DNA of 64,000 nucleotides from Methylocystis sp. SC2 (GCF_000304315.1 NC_018485.1:1830501-1894500), one strand, 5' to 3'; positions 18,095-28,618 are shown, counted from the first letter of the stretch. Numbers and translations are program-made. Notes: generated by a model from the letters alone, not told the origin.

Positions 18095-19074
18095 GACGCG
18101 GCGGCGGCGCGCGTCTCGCGCGCCGCGAGCGCGGCGAAGAGCGCGTCGTCTTCATTGACCCCGGAATTGTCCGTCGTCAGCAGCTTCTCGCCGTAGAAGA
18201 TCGAATTGGCGCCGGCGACGAGGCAGAGAATTTGCGCTTCGCGCGACAACGACGAGCGGCCGGCCGAGAGCCGCACCCGCGCCTTCGGCATCACGATGCG
18301 GGTCGTCGCGATCATGCGCACGAGATCGAGCGGGTCGATCCGCGCGCGCCCGGCGAGCGGCGTGCCTTCGACGGCGACCAGCGCGTTGATCGGCACGCTT
18401 TCCGGATGCGGATCGAACGACGCCAGCGTCTGCAACATGCCGGCGCGGTCCTTCACGCTTTCGCCCATGCCGATGATGCCGCCGCAGCACATCTCCAGCC
18501 CCGCGCCGCGCACCGCCTTGAGCGTGTCGAGCCGGTCCTGATAGGTGCGGGTGGTTATGATCTCGCCGTAGAACTCCGGGCCGGTGTCGAGATTATGGTT
18601 GTAGGCGGTGAGCCCCGCGTCGACGAGGCGCCGCGCCTGCGACTCATTGATCATGCCGAGCGTGACGCAGGCCTCCATGCCCAGCGCGCGCACGCCGCGC
18701 ACCATGTCAAGCACGGCGTCGAAGCGCTTGCCCTCGGGCGCCGAGCGCCAGGCGGCGCCCATGCAGAAGCGATCGGCGCCGGCCTCTCTGGCGGTCTTCG
18801 CGGCGCCGAGCACCTCCGCCGTCTCCATCAGATCGACGCGATCGAGCTTGACTTCCCGGTGATGCGCCGACTGCGGGCAATAGGAACAGTCTTCCGGACA
18901 GCCGCCGGTCTTGATCGACAGCAGCGCCGCCTTCTGCACGTCATTGACGTCGTGAAAGCGGCGATGGACGGCGTTCGCCTGCGCGATGAGATCAAGCAGC
19001 GGCTGATCATGGATCGCGACGATCTCTTCGACGCCCCAGTCGTAGCGCAAGGAGAAGTCCGCGGGCGCGTTCAC
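18091..19074 (-). CDS. bioB: Biotin synthase
   Basis: This radical-SAM enzyme inserts sulfur into dethiobiotin. The protein has about 327 residues with the [4Fe-4S] motif CPEDCSYC near residue 50 and the second-cluster ligands, including Cys in MEACVTLGM and [11 protein letters not shown], and Arg in RVRLSAGR. The frame is open much further upstream, but the GTG at 19074 is preferred: GGAGG lies six bases before it and homologues begin there. The GTG overlaps the stop of the preceding membrane-protein gene (GTGA), so the two are co-translated. Confidence 0.96.
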   Translation of the reverse strand: MNAPADFSLRYDWGVEEIVAIHDQPLLDLIAQANAVHRRFHDVNDVQKAALLSIKTGGCPEDCSYCPQSAHHREVKLDRVDLMETAEVLGAAKTAREAGADRFCMGAAWRSAPEGKRFDAVLDMVRGVRALGMEACVTLGMINESQARRLVDAGLTAYNHNLDTGPEFYGEIITTRTYQDRLDTLKAVRGAGLEMCCGGIIGMGESVKDRAGMLQTLASFDPHPESVPINALVAVEGTPLAGRARIDPLDLVRMIATTRIVMPKARVRLSAGRSSLSREAQILCLVAGANSIFYGEKLLTTDNSGVNEDDALFAALAARETRAAAAS

Positions 19075-19607
19075 GCCGGACCTCCGGCGTCGCGGCTTTG
19101 CGAACGATGCTGTGACCGCGCGGCGAGTTTGCGCTGCGGCGCCTCCTTCTCGGACGCGTCTTCGGCGCGCGCCGCGCTCTTGCGAGCGCCGCGCAACGCG
19201 GCGTAAGCGACGACAAGCGCCATCACGACGTCGAACGCCGCGTTGGCGATCACGAAGGGCGCGGGGGCGAATTGCGAGGCGGCGCCGATATAGTGAAAGT
19301 AAATCGCATAGAGCGGATGCAGCGCGAAGCCCGCGGCCACCCACCACGGCGAGCCGATGATCGACATGCCGGCGAGCGTGCCGAAGACGGCGACGCCGGT
19401 CATTTCGACGCCGACCCAGGGGCCGGGCTCTTCAGCGCGAAAGGCGAAGCCGACGTAGAGGAAGCACAGCGCAATCAGCGCATAGGCGGCGATCCGCTGG
19501 ACGGCCGCGCCCGACCATTTGCAGAATGCGAGAAGGCCCAAGGCGAAGACCAGGCCGACCCCGGCGAAGATAAGAATTTCGGTTGTGTCGAGCATGGCTT
19601 TGACCAT
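19071..19607 (-). CDS. Five-helix integral membrane protein of unknown function
   Basis: About 178 residues (or 174 from the second Met). It has hydrophobic helices at about residues 12-30, 38-57, 65-85, 88-106 and 115-140. A Pro/His motif between them ([20 protein letters not shown]) is reminiscent of the DUF6010 group, though that assignment is uncertain. A charged cytosolic tail of 35 residues follows. It overlaps bioB by GTGA, so a role linked to biotin handling is possible but unproven. Confidence 0.7.
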   Translation of the reverse strand: MVKAMLDTTEILIFAGVGLVFALGLLAFCKWSGAAVQRIAAYALIALCFLYVGFAFRAEEPGPWVGVEMTGVAVFGTLAGMSIIGSPWWVAAGFALHPLYAIYFHYIGAASQFAPAPFVIANAAFDVVMALVVAYAALRGARKSAARAEDASEKEAPQRKLAARSQHRSQSRDAGGPA

Positions 19608-19770
19608 TAGCGCCGCGAACTGCGGAGATTAGGCGGATCGCATCGTCGCCGACGTCTATAAGGGGCGACGTCGCCTCGAACAAGTGCCGCGTCGAAAAGG
19701 CGCCCGAAGCCTGCTATAGCTGGCGTCGAGGCGCCTTGAGGCGCGGAACGTTCAAAGGTCGCGACAGATC

Positions 19771-22581
19771 ATGCAGCTCGAGGCGCAGGCGCAGGAAAAT
19801 CTCGTTACGGCCGCTCCGCCGGCGGGCGCCGATCCCGAAGCCTTGAAGGGCGACGAATCGCTCATCGAGGACATTCGCCTTCTGGGGCGCCTGCTGGGCG
19901 ACGCGGTGCGTGAACATGAGGGGAGCGCCGCCTTCGAGCGCATCGAGACGATCCGGCGGCTCTCCGTCGCCGCAAGCCGCAACGGCGACGCCGAGGCCGA
20001 CAGGAATCTAGACGCGTTGTTGCGTTCGCTGACCGCCGAAGAAGCGCGCACCGTCATCCGCGCCTTCAGCTATTTCTCGCATCTCGCCAATATCGCCGAA
20101 GATTTGCATCCGCTGCAGCAGCGCGCCCGCGCCCAGGCGAGCGGCGCCTTCACCGGCGCGCCGAGCCTCGCCACGACTTTCGCGCGTCTGCGCAAGGCCG
20201 CCGTCGGCGCCGGCAGGATCGCCCAGGCGCTGGCGCGCGGCTGGATTTCGCCGGTGCTGACCGCGCATCCGACGGAAGTGCGCCGCAAAAGCCTGCTCGA
20301 CGCCGAACACGCGATCTTCAAACTGCTCGCGGCGCGCGAGCATATGCGCGGCAAGGCCGAGCGCGCGCAAAACGAGATGCAGCTGCGCGCCCGCGTCTCG
20401 CAGCTCTGGCAGACCGAGCTGCTGCGTCATTCGCGCTTGACCGTGCGCGACGAAATCGAGAACACGCTGAGCTATTATCGCAGCACCTTCCTGCGCGAGA
20501 TCCCGCGCCTATACGCCGACATCGAACAGCGTCTCGACGGACTGCGCGTGCCGCCGTTCCTGCGCATGGGCGCCTGGGTCGGCGGCGACCGCGACGGCAA
20601 TCCGAACGTCACGGCGGAGTCGCTTTCGACCGCCCTGCGCATGCAGTGCGAGACCGTGCTGCGCTTTTATCTCATCGAAGTGCATGAGCTCGGCGCGGAG
20701 CTTTCGATTTCGCGGCGTTACGCCGGCTGCACCAAGGCGCTCGAAGCGCTAGCGGCCCGCTCGGGCGACGACAATCCGCATCGAGACGACGAGCCCTATC
20801 GGCGCGCGCTCATCGGCGTCTATTCGCGGCTCGCCGGCACGCTGGAGAAGCTGACCGGCGGCCAGGCGGCGCGTCACGCCGTGGCGCCGGGCGCGCCCTA
20901 CGCCAATTCCTGGGCGCTGCTCGCCGATCTCGTCACCATCGATGCGTCGCTGCGGGTGCATCACAGCGAAGTCATCGCCACGCAGCGGCTCGAGCCGCTG
21001 ATCCGCGCCGTCGAAGTCTTCGGCTTTCACCTCGCGACGCTCGACTTGCGGCAAAGCTCCGACCGCCACGAGGAAACCATCGCCGAGCTCTTGAACGTCG
21101 CCCGCGTCGTCGACGACTACGTCGCGCTGCCCGAGGCCGAAAAGCAGGCGTTACTGTTGCGGCTGCTGAGCGATCCGCGGCCGGTGCGCCTGCCGGGCGC
21201 GACATACAGCGACCGCGCCACGAGCGAATTGACGATCATGGAGCGCGCGCGCGAGATGCGCCGGCTCTATGGCGACGAGGCGATCCGCCACTACATCATC
21301 AGCCACACCGAAACGGTCAGCGACCTGCTCGAAGTGCTGCTGCTGCAGAAGGAATGCGGCTTGATGCGCGGCACGCTCGATCCGCGCGACGCGCAGCGCG
21401 TCATCGCCGATCTCATCATCGTGCCGCTCTTCGAGACGATCGACGATCTGCGCAACGCCGCGCCGATCATGCAGGAATTTTATGCGCTCCCCGGCGTCCT
21501 CAAGCTCGTCGTCAATTCCGGCGGGCAGCAGGACGTCATGCTCGGCTATTCCGACTCCAACAAGGACGGCGGAATCTTGACGAGCATCTGGGAGCTGTAC
21601 CGCGCCTCAACGGCGCTCGCGGAGTTTTTCGCCTCGGCGCCGAACGTCACGCTGCGGCTTTTCCATGGGCGCGGCGGAACCGTCGGACGCGGCGGCGGAC
21701 CGAGCTACGACGCCATTCTGGCGCAGCCGCCCGGCACGGTGAACGGGCAGATCCGCCTGACCGAGCAGGGCGAAGTCATCGCGGCGAAATACGCCAATCC
21801 GCAGATCGGCCATGTCAATCTCGAACTGCTCGTCGCCGCGACTCTTGAAGCGACGCTGCTCTCCGCGCACAAGACTCCGGCGCCGGAGTTCCTGGAAGCC
21901 GCTGAAGAATTATCGCAGGCCGGCATGGCCGCCTATCGCGGCCTTGTCTACGGGACCGAAGGCTTCGTCGATTTCTTCTTTTCGTCGACCCCGATTTCGG
22001 AGATCGCCTCGCTCAACATCGGCTCGCGTCCCGCCTCGCGCAAACCTTCGCGCCGCATCGAGGATTTGCGCGCGATCCCGTGGAGCTTTTCCTGGGCGCA
22101 GGCGCGCGTCGCGCTGCCGGGCTGGTACGGCTTTGGATCGGCGATCGCGCATTTCATCGCAGAGGACGAGAAGGCGCGGCTCGCGCTCTTGCGCCGGATG
22201 AGCGAAGAATGGCCGTTCTTTCGCGCGCTGCTCTCGAACATCGACATGATCCTCTCCAAAACCGACATGTCGATCGCGCATCATTACGCCGGACTCGTCG
22301 AGGACAAGGCGCTTGCCGCGCGCATTTTCGGCATGATCGAGGCGGAGCATGCGCGCGCCAATGACGCGCTTGAGAAACTTCTCGGCTCCAAGGAGCGGCT
22401 CGCCGACAATCCGACGCTCGCGCGCTCGATCAGGCACCGCTTCCCCTATATCGCGCCGCTCAACTATCTGCAGGTCGAGCTGATCCGCCGCCATCGCGCG
22501 GGCGAGCGCGGCGAAGACATTCGCGAAGGCATATTGATGTCGATCAACGGCGTCGCGGCGGGCCTGCGCAATACGGGCTAA
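19771..22581 (+). CDS. ppc: Phosphoenolpyruvate carboxylase
   Basis: Ppc fixes bicarbonate onto PEP to give oxaloacetate, anaplerotically and, in serine-cycle methylotrophs, as a main carbon-entry step. The 936-residue protein is full length. Active-site blocks are [36 protein letters not shown] and [18 protein letters not shown], and it ends with the conserved [14 protein letters not shown]. It converges with the alpha/beta-hydrolase gene with a one-base gap between stops; no terminator is visible between them. Confidence 0.97.
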   Translation: MQLEAQAQENLVTAAPPAGADPEALKGDESLIEDIRLLGRLLGDAVREHEGSAAFERIETIRRLSVAASRNGDAEADRNLDALLRSLTAEEARTVIRAFSYFSHLANIAEDLHPLQQRARAQASGAFTGAPSLATTFARLRKAAVGAGRIAQALARGWISPVLTAHPTEVRRKSLLDAEHAIFKLLAAREHMRGKAERAQNEMQLRARVSQLWQTELLRHSRLTVRDEIENTLSYYRSTFLREIPRLYADIEQRLDGLRVPPFLRMGAWVGGDRDGNPNVTAESLSTALRMQCETVLRFYLIEVHELGAELSISRRYAGCTKALEALAARSGDDNPHRDDEPYRRALIGVYSRLAGTLEKLTGGQAARHAVAPGAPYANSWALLADLVTIDASLRVHHSEVIATQRLEPLIRAVEVFGFHLATLDLRQSSDRHEETIAELLNVARVVDDYVALPEAEKQALLLRLLSDPRPVRLPGATYSDRATSELTIMERAREMRRLYGDEAIRHYIISHTETVSDLLEVLLLQKECGLMRGTLDPRDAQRVIADLIIVPLFETIDDLRNAAPIMQEFYALPGVLKLVVNSGGQQDVMLGYSDSNKDGGILTSIWELYRASTALAEFFASAPNVTLRLFHGRGGTVGRGGGPSYDAILAQPPGTVNGQIRLTEQGEVIAAKYANPQIGHVNLELLVAATLEATLLSAHKTPAPEFLEAAEELSQAGMAAYRGLVYGTEGFVDFFFSSTPISEIASLNIGSRPASRKPSRRIEDLRAIPWSFSWAQARVALPGWYGFGSAIAHFIAEDEKARLALLRRMSEEWPFFRALLSNIDMILSKTDMSIAHHYAGLVEDKALAARIFGMIEAEHARANDALEKLLGSKERLADNPTLARSIRHRFPYIAPLNYLQVELIRRHRAGERGEDIREGILMSINGVAAGLRNTG

Positions 22582-22582
22582 G

Positions 22583-23548
22583 CTAGACGGACAGGAATTC
22601 CTCGAGTTGCGCGCAAAATTGCGCCGGCGCTTCGTCGGCGACGAAATGGCCGCTATCCTCGACGATCACGGAACTGAAATTCGTCGCCTGCGGCCGGAGC
22701 GCGTCAGCGAGTCTTTCGCCGACGCCATGTCGTCCCGCGATCGCCAGCACCGGCATGTCGAGCTTGCGGCCCTTCAAGGACGCGGCCGCGGCGGCGTCGT
22801 CCTTGAGCGCCCGGTAATAGTTGAATCCCGCCGTCATGCCGCCCTCCGAGGCGTAATGTCTGGCGAATTCCGTGATCGCGGCGTCCGGGACCGCGTCTTT
22901 CCGATGGGACCAGGCGCGGATCTGCGCCGCGATATAGTCGCGCTCGCGGCCCTTGGTCAGCATCTCCGGAAAATCTGGCGCCATGTGAAATCCGTAATGC
23001 CAGGCGCCGCCGCGCAATGAATCCATGTTCTCCGTGCCCGGAACCAGACAATCGACCATAACGAGTCTGTCGACATGCTCAGGATGCGAATGGGCGAGCA
23101 TGAAGGCGGCCTTCCCGCCCATGTCATGCCCGACGACATGGGCGCGTCCTCCCGCCGCCGCGTCGATGAGGGCTCGAATGTCGCCCGCAATGGTCTGCTT
23201 GTCATATCCCGCGGCGGTCCGTTCGGACAGGCCGAGGCCGCGCAGATCGGGGGCGATCAGCGTGAACCGCGCGCAGAGCCGCTCCATCGCGCCGCGCCAA
23301 GCGAACCAGGTCTGCGGCCAGCCGTGAAGCAAGACCACATGAGGGCCGACGCCGACGCGCACGTAGTGCAGCGTGACTCCATTGACGCGCGCAAAGCGGC
23401 TCTCGCCGCCTTTTGGCAGTGGTGCGCCGCCTCCGTCATCCGCCGCGGCGGGCGAACTCGTTTCGCTGGCCGTCGGCGAAGCGGACGCCGTCGCGCCGAC
23501 CGCGAGGGTCGACGCTCCAAGAAGAAAGGCGCGGCGTTCCATGCTCAT
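22583..23548 (-). CDS. Alpha/beta hydrolase (epoxide/haloalkane hydrolase-like) with Tat-type signal
   Basis: About 321 residues from MSMERRAFLLGAS. The RR motif followed by a hydrophobic run indicates export, probably by Tat. The fold shows the oxyanion block LLHGWPQTWFAWR, the nucleophile elbow VVGHDMGGKAA (Asp nucleophile, as in epoxide hydrolases and dehalogenases) and the terminal His in EDSGHFVADEAP. The substrate cannot be assigned. The start at 23548 has AGGA upstream; an upstream extension to 23599 would displace the signal. Confidence 0.85.
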   Translation of the reverse strand: MSMERRAFLLGASTLAVGATASASPTASETSSPAAADDGGGAPLPKGGESRFARVNGVTLHYVRVGVGPHVVLLHGWPQTWFAWRGAMERLCARFTLIAPDLRGLGLSERTAAGYDKQTIAGDIRALIDAAAGGRAHVVGHDMGGKAAFMLAHSHPEHVDRLVMVDCLVPGTENMDSLRGGAWHYGFHMAPDFPEMLTKGRERDYIAAQIRAWSHRKDAVPDAAITEFARHYASEGGMTAGFNYYRALKDDAAAAASLKGRKLDMPVLAIAGRHGVGERLADALRPQATNFSSVIVEDSGHFVADEAPAQFCAQLEEFLSV

Positions 23549-23842
23549 GATCCGTGTTTCCTGTGCATAGGGGCAATGGAGAGGATTAAGTCTCGGCAAG
23601 CTAAAATCCCCGCGATGCGCAACATTTCCAAGTCAGACTTTTTCGTGTGGCGGCTGGCCCGGCGGAGCGGCGCGCCAGCCAACCGGTTTTCTGCCCTGAA
23701 GAGTCGAAGGAACAAATGGCGCCCTAAACATGGTATAGATATTGCGCGTCGTCAGACCGCAAACTAACACGTTGGCCACAGGGATTTCGGTTGGGTCGCG
23801 CCCAGGCATCTCACGCAGGCCATTTCGGAGGGGTTAAACGTC

Positions 23843-24181
23843 ATGAGCGCTGGCAATCAGTTCAACGACATCAGTCTCGAGGAGTTGAAGTCCGGCCTTG
23901 CGACAGGGCGGGTCCTGCTTGTCGACGTGCGAGAGGCTGACGAATATGCGGCGGGCCATATCGCCGGCGCGATCTTCAATCCGCTGTCGAAATTCGATCC
24001 GAGCCAGCTGCCGGTCGCCGGCGAGGGCCAGCAAGTGGTCATCTACTGCCGCTCCGGCAAACGCTCGGTGTCGGCGATGGAGCAGGCGCGGCTCCTCGGC
24101 CGTCGCGACGCCAACACGCATTTTGGCGGCGGCATCCTCGCCTGGCTGAACGCCGGGGAACCTGTCGTCCAGGGCATGTAA
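23843..24181 (+). CDS. Rhodanese-like sulfurtransferase, single domain
   Basis: The 112-residue single domain is preceded by a strong GGAGG. VLLVDVREADEYAAGHIAGA and the active-site loop YCRSGKRS with catalytic Cys near residue 70 identify it. It transfers sulfane sulfur to cyanide or protein thiols in vitro; its physiological partner is unknown. It is divergent from nothing close and convergent with the oxidase subunit gene. Confidence 0.9.
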   Translation: MSAGNQFNDISLEELKSGLATGRVLLVDVREADEYAAGHIAGAIFNPLSKFDPSQLPVAGEGQQVVIYCRSGKRSVSAMEQARLLGRRDANTHFGGGILAWLNAGEPVVQGM

Positions 24182-24208
24182 ACAGCGCGCCCGGACCGCG
24201 GCGCCGCC

Positions 24209-25210
24209 TCAGCGCAGGCTCGCGAGATAGCGCGACAGGGCGAGCAGTTCGCTTTCGCTGAAGATGTCAAAGGCCGGCATCAGATTGCCGGGCTTGATGT
24301 CTTGATTGTGCGTGATCCATCGCGCGATGGAGGCTTCGTCCGTCGCGAGGATCGCGGCGCCGATCGAGATCCTGCCGCCCACATGGGTAAGATCGGGTCC
24401 GAGCCGGCCGGCCGCAGGCGTGCCGCGGATCGTGTGGCACGCGCCGCAGCCGTGCGAAAGAAACAGCGCCTTGCCCTCTCGCGTCTCCTGCGTTGCGGGC
24501 TCCTGCGCAGGCTGAAACTCCCGTAATCGCCATGCGTCATATTCATTCTGCGGCATCGCCACGACATTGAACGCCATCAGCGCATGCGCCCCGCCGCAAT
24601 ATTCCGCGCATTGGCCCCTGCTCACGCCAGCCTTTTCGGCGCTCAGCGTCAGCGCGGTCTTGCGGCCGGGAATCATATCGAGCTTGCCGGCCAATTTCGG
24701 CGCCCAGAAACTATGGATGACGTTGTCGCTCCTGAGTTCGATCTCGACCGCGCGGCCGAGCGGAATGCGCAACTCATTGGCGCTCTCGACCACAGAGCCG
24801 GCGTCGTCGCGATAGACGACGCGCCACCACCAGCGCTCGCCCGCCACCGCTATACCAACCGGACTCGCCGCCATCTGTCCCGGCCCCGCGCCGAGCATCG
24901 CCAGTCCGTAGACGAGGAGCGCGGAGAGCGTGACGACAGGGAAGATCAGCCCGCCGGCGAGCACGACGGCGTCGCCCGCCAGGAACGCCCGGCGGCGCGC
25001 CGACGCAAAGAGCGCGATCGCCGTCAGGAGAGTGACCCCGAGCAGGATCGCGCCGCTTCCCGCGACCATGACCCAGAAGAGTTGCGCGATATGGTGCGCC
25101 TGTGGTCCGGTCGGCGCGAGCGTCGATTGAACGCCCTCGCATCCCGCAAGGATCGCGCAGGCGGCTGGAGCGGCCAGTCCGATGCGGCTGGATCGTCTTT
25201 TATCGCGCAC
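24209..25210 (-). CDS. Cytochrome c oxidase subunit II with fused C-terminal cytochrome c domain
   Basis: About 333 residues from the GTG at 25210 (GAGGA four bases upstream). A lipoprotein-type signal ends in ILAGC; two membrane helices follow (about 45-70 and 80-105). The cupredoxin domain has the CuA ligands in HSFWAPKLAGK and CAEYCGGAHALM, and the fused heme c domain has CGACH and an axial Met in GNLMPAF. This is a caa3-type subunit II. It overlaps the preceding triheme cytochrome gene by 11 bases. No subunit I or III gene lies nearby. Confidence 0.88.
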   Translation of the reverse strand: MRDKRRSSRIGLAAPAACAILAGCEGVQSTLAPTGPQAHHIAQLFWVMVAGSGAILLGVTLLTAIALFASARRRAFLAGDAVVLAGGLIFPVVTLSALLVYGLAMLGAGPGQMAASPVGIAVAGERWWWRVVYRDDAGSVVESANELRIPLGRAVEIELRSDNVIHSFWAPKLAGKLDMIPGRKTALTLSAEKAGVSRGQCAEYCGGAHALMAFNVVAMPQNEYDAWRLREFQPAQEPATQETREGKALFLSHGCGACHTIRGTPAAGRLGPDLTHVGGRISIGAAILATDEASIARWITHNQDIKPGNLMPAFDIFSESELLALSRYLASLR

Positions 25211-26348
25211 GGCGTCCTCGACGAGGCGAAGGCGGCGCGGGCTTCTCGGGAGGCCCTGCCGCAACACTCGCGAAATAGGCGGCGACGTCTCGCGCCTGCG
25301 CGTCGGTCAGACGCGAAGCGATCGTCCCCATGATCGCGCCATATCCCGACTTTTTGCGCAGCCCGCGTTTCCAGATCTCGATCTGACCGACGATATAGGG
25401 CGCATATTGGCCGTCGAGCTTTGGAAAGGACGGCGCGCGCGTGTCGCCGTGGCAAACAAGGCAGGGCGGAACGCCCGACTCCGCGACGCCCTTTGTCGCG
25501 ATTTCTTCGCCGCGCGCAATCTGATCGGCGTTCGACTCCGTCGGCGGCGCGCTCGGCGCCGGGTTCGGCGCGCCCGCGTAATATGCGCTCAGCGCCGCGA
25601 TCGCGGCGCCGTCCAGCGCCGCAGCGATCGGCTCCATGATTCCGCTCGGCCTCAGCCCGCCCGCGAAATCGCGCAGCGCGCGTTCGACATAGGCCTGTGA
25701 CTGTCCGGCGAGGCGGGGCACGAGCGCGCTTCTGGGCTGCGCATCGCCACGATGGCAGCGCACGCATCGCGTCAGCGCCTCGGTCGTCATGCCGTTCCGG
25801 GCGATCTCGGCGCCGTCATTCGGCCGCGCCTCGGGGACGCCTATGGCGAACAGCCGATATTGGCTCGCGCTCATCCGCGACAGCGCGCGCAGAAAGGCGA
25901 CGACGGCCCATACCTCGTCGTCGCGCCGCTGCGCGACCCACGCCGGCATTCCAGTGAATTTCAGACCATGTTTGACGATCCAGAAGAGCTGCTCCGCCGA
26001 CCAGTCGGATGCGGCGCGGCCGAGTTCCGGCGGCGCTGGGAGCATGCGGCCAACGATCGGGTCGCTGTGACCCCCAGGCGCGCCATGGCAAGGCGCGCAG
26101 CCTCCGTCGAAATGGCCGGCGCCGAGGATCACCAGATTTTTATCATCGAGCGTCGGCGGCGTGATGGAGGCGCTGTGCGTCGCAACGGAACGCCGCAAAC
26201 CAAACTCCAGAAACCAGCGCGTGAGCGCCCAATGAGGCCGGCTGGCTGCGACGTTGTAGAGACCCGACCAAGCGAAGAACAGGACGGCCGAAGCGACAAC
26301 GAGGGCGACGCCGACGCCGGCGAGCAGAGCTTTTCCGGCGACCGCCAC
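25200..26348 (-). CDS. Membrane-anchored triheme c-type cytochrome
   Basis: The 382-residue protein has one N-terminal membrane anchor (about residues 5-30, LLAGVGVALVVASAVLFFAW) and three CxxCH heme sites: CAPCH (about 85), CVRCH (about 190) and CLVCH (about 290). Possible axial Met residues lie in KFTGMPAW and similar loops. The start is GTG at 26348. It is a periplasm-facing electron carrier, probably delivering electrons to the subunit II encoded by the overlapping downstream gene. It does not resemble the triheme subunit of FAD glucose dehydrogenases in its spacing, so I do not pair it with the dehydrogenase at 28.2-30.2 kb. Confidence 0.85.
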   Translation of the reverse strand: MAVAGKALLAGVGVALVVASAVLFFAWSGLYNVAASRPHWALTRWFLEFGLRRSVATHSASITPPTLDDKNLVILGAGHFDGGCAPCHGAPGGHSDPIVGRMLPAPPELGRAASDWSAEQLFWIVKHGLKFTGMPAWVAQRRDDEVWAVVAFLRALSRMSASQYRLFAIGVPEARPNDGAEIARNGMTTEALTRCVRCHRGDAQPRSALVPRLAGQSQAYVERALRDFAGGLRPSGIMEPIAAALDGAAIAALSAYYAGAPNPAPSAPPTESNADQIARGEEIATKGVAESGVPPCLVCHGDTRAPSFPKLDGQYAPYIVGQIEIWKRGLRKKSGYGAIMGTIASRLTDAQARDVAAYFASVAAGPPEKPAPPSPRRGRRAR

Positions 26349-26354
26349 CTGGCG

Positions 26355-26537
26355 TCACCGCCGCGCTGCGGCGCATCGGGGGCCAGCTGCGCTTGACTGT
26401 TCGGTTCTCTCCATACCGATCTCCCACTTGGCGCGAGCCTGGCGGCGTCGCCGACGCAGCCGCGCGTCCGTAAGAGAGATAGGGTTGGAACGCGGATCGA
26501 TCAGCTCGCAAGCGCAGGCCTCGCCAAATTGCCTCAT
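26355..26537 (-). CDS. Doubtful small ORF upstream of the triheme cytochrome gene
   Basis: A 60-codon frame, Arg-rich and ending six bases before the GTG of the cytochrome gene. The spacing would allow translational coupling, but no ribosome site or family match is visible. It is recorded because it occupies most of an otherwise empty 290-base gap. Confidence 0.2.
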   Translation of the reverse strand: MRQFGEACACELIDPRSNPISLTDARLRRRRRQARAKWEIGMERTEQSSAAGPRCAAARR

Positions 26538-26647
26538 GAGGCCGTGGCGGCGGAACGGTCACTCGCTTGGCGAACCCATGGCCACCGTCGAGCTGAAGGA
26601 ATAAGTTCTGATTTTAAAGCCTCGCAGCGACTTTCCGGGACATGCGC

Positions 26648-27388
26648 ATGAGCGACCAATATCAAACCATCAGCAGGCAATATTCGGCGGCGCGCAAGGA
26701 TGACAATACGAATTTCCTTGAAACGCCAACCGTCCAATCGGTTCTCGGCGATCTTTCAGGCGCGAGCGCCATCGACTACGCCTGCGGGACCGGCCATTAT
26801 TCCCGGCTGCTCAAAAGACTTGGCGCAGCCAATGTGCTCGGCGTGGATCTGTCGCCCGCGATGATCGAAGCCGCGCGAGACGAAGAGATCCAAAACCCGC
26901 TGGGAATCGTCTACAGCGTCGGCGACGCGGCGGCGATGACCGTGTTCGGATCTTTTGATGTCGCGACCGCCGCCTTTCTGTTCAATTATGCCGAGGATGA
27001 GCAGACGCTTGCGCAAATGTTCAGATCCGTCGCGGCGAATGTGATCCCCGGCGGCAGATTGGTCGCCGTCGTGCCCAATCCGGACTTCGTCAACGGTCGC
27101 GAGGATACGCTTCCTTACGGGTTTTTTCTCGAGGAGATCGGGGAAGGTCCCATGCGCCTGCGCGTGCGGATGACGTTTGTCGGCGAAGAACAATTCTGGA
27201 TCGAATTCACCCAGTGGAGCCGTCGCGCTTACGAGGACGCGCTGGCGCAGGCTGGGTTTGCCGACGCCGAATGGACGCCGTTCGCCGTGTCTAAGGAAGG
27301 AATCGAGCGTTACGGCCAAAATTTCTGGGACGCAATTCTCGCCAATCCAAAAAGCGTCGTGTTGAGCGCAAGGAAAAAGCCTGCGTGA
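26648..27388 (+). CDS. Class I SAM-dependent methyltransferase
   Basis: About 246 residues; the start may also be the ATG two codons earlier at 26642. The SAM-binding motif is IDYACGTGHYSRLLKRLGA, followed by VLGVDLSPAMIEAAR and the post-II block FDVATAAFLFNYA. The substrate is unknown; the family includes small-molecule and ubiquinone-type methyltransferases. It heads a plus-strand run with the transaldolase and sugar dehydrogenase. Confidence 0.85.
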   Translation: MSDQYQTISRQYSAARKDDNTNFLETPTVQSVLGDLSGASAIDYACGTGHYSRLLKRLGAANVLGVDLSPAMIEAARDEEIQNPLGIVYSVGDAAAMTVFGSFDVATAAFLFNYAEDEQTLAQMFRSVAANVIPGGRLVAVVPNPDFVNGREDTLPYGFFLEEIGEGPMRLRVRMTFVGEEQFWIEFTQWSRRAYEDALAQAGFADAEWTPFAVSKEGIERYGQNFWDAILANPKSVVLSARKKPA

Positions 27389-27441
27389 ACATGTCCTGGC
27401 GGCTATGGCCAAGATAAACAAAATCCCGATGTGAGGGCGCG

Positions 27442-28119
27442 ATGCTTCTCGTCGATACGGCGGATCAAAACGCTATCCTGGACGCGCTGAAATATCCGGG
27501 CGTGCAGGGATTCACCACCAATCCGACGTTGATCGCCCGCGCCGCCGGCGCGGAAGCTTTGTCTTTGGATGAGTATGTCGGCGCGGCGCGCAAGCTCTGC
27601 AAAATATCCGCCGACGTCGACGCCATTCGGCAGCTGATGATTCAGGCGGTCGGAGGTCCGGACGAGATCCCGAGGCAAACAATTCGCTATCTTGACGAGC
27701 TGAAGACCGCCCGCGAAAAAAAGCTTTGGATCAAACTTGCGCCGACTGCGCCGAGCCTCGCCTGCTGCCGGGCGCTGAAAGACTTAGGCTGCGCATCTCT
27801 GGCGACAGCGGTGTTCACGGCGGCGCAGGCCTATGTCGCCATGGAGGCGGGCGCGGATGGCGTCGCGGTATATCTCGGCAGGCTCATGCGGCATGAAAGC
27901 GATTGGGAGAAGCAGCTCGAAGCCATCGCCGCGGTCGTCAAGAGCGCCGACCGCACCTTGCTGCTTGCGAGTTTCCCCGATCGACAAACCGTCGAAGTCG
28001 GACTTCGATATAGTCGCGACATCACCGCGCCGCCGTCTGTTCTCGAAGACGTGCTGACGTCTTCACTGTCGCAGGAAGCGATCGAAGCCTTCGACAAGCG
28101 AATCGTCATGGAACGTTGA
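27442..28119 (+). CDS. Transaldolase / fructose-6-phosphate aldolase-like protein
   Basis: The 225-residue single TIM-barrel protein is the length of the FSA/short transaldolase subgroup. Visible are the first-strand motif GFTTNPTLIARA, the Schiff-base Lys region KKLWIKLAPT and CASLATAVFTAAQAYVAM, followed by GVAVYLGRLM. It probably transfers or cleaves a three-carbon dihydroxyacetone unit of sugar phosphates. It lies 53 bases after the methyltransferase and about 58 before the dehydrogenase small subunit. Confidence 0.85.
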   Translation: MLLVDTADQNAILDALKYPGVQGFTTNPTLIARAAGAEALSLDEYVGAARKLCKISADVDAIRQLMIQAVGGPDEIPRQTIRYLDELKTAREKKLWIKLAPTAPSLACCRALKDLGCASLATAVFTAAQAYVAMEAGADGVAVYLGRLMRHESDWEKQLEAIAAVVKSADRTLLLASFPDRQTVEVGLRYSRDITAPPSVLEDVLTSSLSQEAIEAFDKRIVMER

Positions 28120-28176
28120 ACGGCAAGCGTGCCTATCGCAGCCCTGCCAAAAGGCCCTTCGAAAAACGAGAACGCC

Positions 28177-28608
28177 ATGCGCGCAAAGGATCATCGTGAC
28201 GTCTCGCGTCGGAAGCTGCTGATCGGCTGCGCGCTCGGCGCTCTCACGCCCTGTATGGCGGATCGGCCCGGTTTGGCCGAGACCTCCGATCTTGCGGATT
28301 TTCTTCGCCTCAGCGCCGAGCTAACGGGACGCACGCGTCTTCCGGTCGATTCGGCTCGACTTTATCTGCAGAGTCTTGGACCCGATCGCGGCGCATTGAG
28401 CGGCATACGCTCTCTACAAGATGAAGACTCGGAGCGTCTCGCGCGAAGAATTGTGGCGGATTGGTATTCCGGTCAGACCGTCGAATCGGGCCGCATGATC
28501 TGCGTCGATTACACGGGCGCGCTGATGTGGGACGCGATGGGATTTGCGCGGCCGGGCGGCGTTCCCGGCGAAGCCGCGAGTTGGGCGCTTGCGCCGACCA
28601 AGGAGTGA
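28177..28608 (+). CDS. Tat-exported small (gamma) subunit of an FAD-dependent sugar dehydrogenase
   Basis: About 143 residues from the ATG at 28177, giving a Tat signal SRRKLLIGCALGALTP; a GTG at 28129 is also in frame. The body resembles the hitch-hiker subunit of FAD glucose/fructose/gluconate dehydrogenases: DFLRLSAELTGRTRL, then LARRIVADWYSGQT and YTGALMWDAMGFARPGGVPG. It carries the folded flavoprotein through the Tat pore. It is followed after 10 bases by the flavoprotein gene. Confidence 0.8.
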   Translation: MRAKDHRDVSRRKLLIGCALGALTPCMADRPGLAETSDLADFLRLSAELTGRTRLPVDSARLYLQSLGPDRGALSGIRSLQDEDSERLARRIVADWYSGQTVESGRMICVDYTGALMWDAMGFARPGGVPGEAASWALAPTKE

Positions 28609-28618
28609 GGCGTTCCAT

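Noticed and set aside
17740..19206. 488-codon plus-strand frame over lipB and bioB
   Set aside because: Mixes the lipB region and the antisense of bioB; translation has no domain and is rich in Arg and Ala.
25200..26348. Triheme cytochrome as the third subunit of the FAD dehydrogenase
   Set aside because: It is on the other strand, overlaps the oxidase subunit II gene, and its domain spacing differs from dehydrogenase cytochrome subunits.
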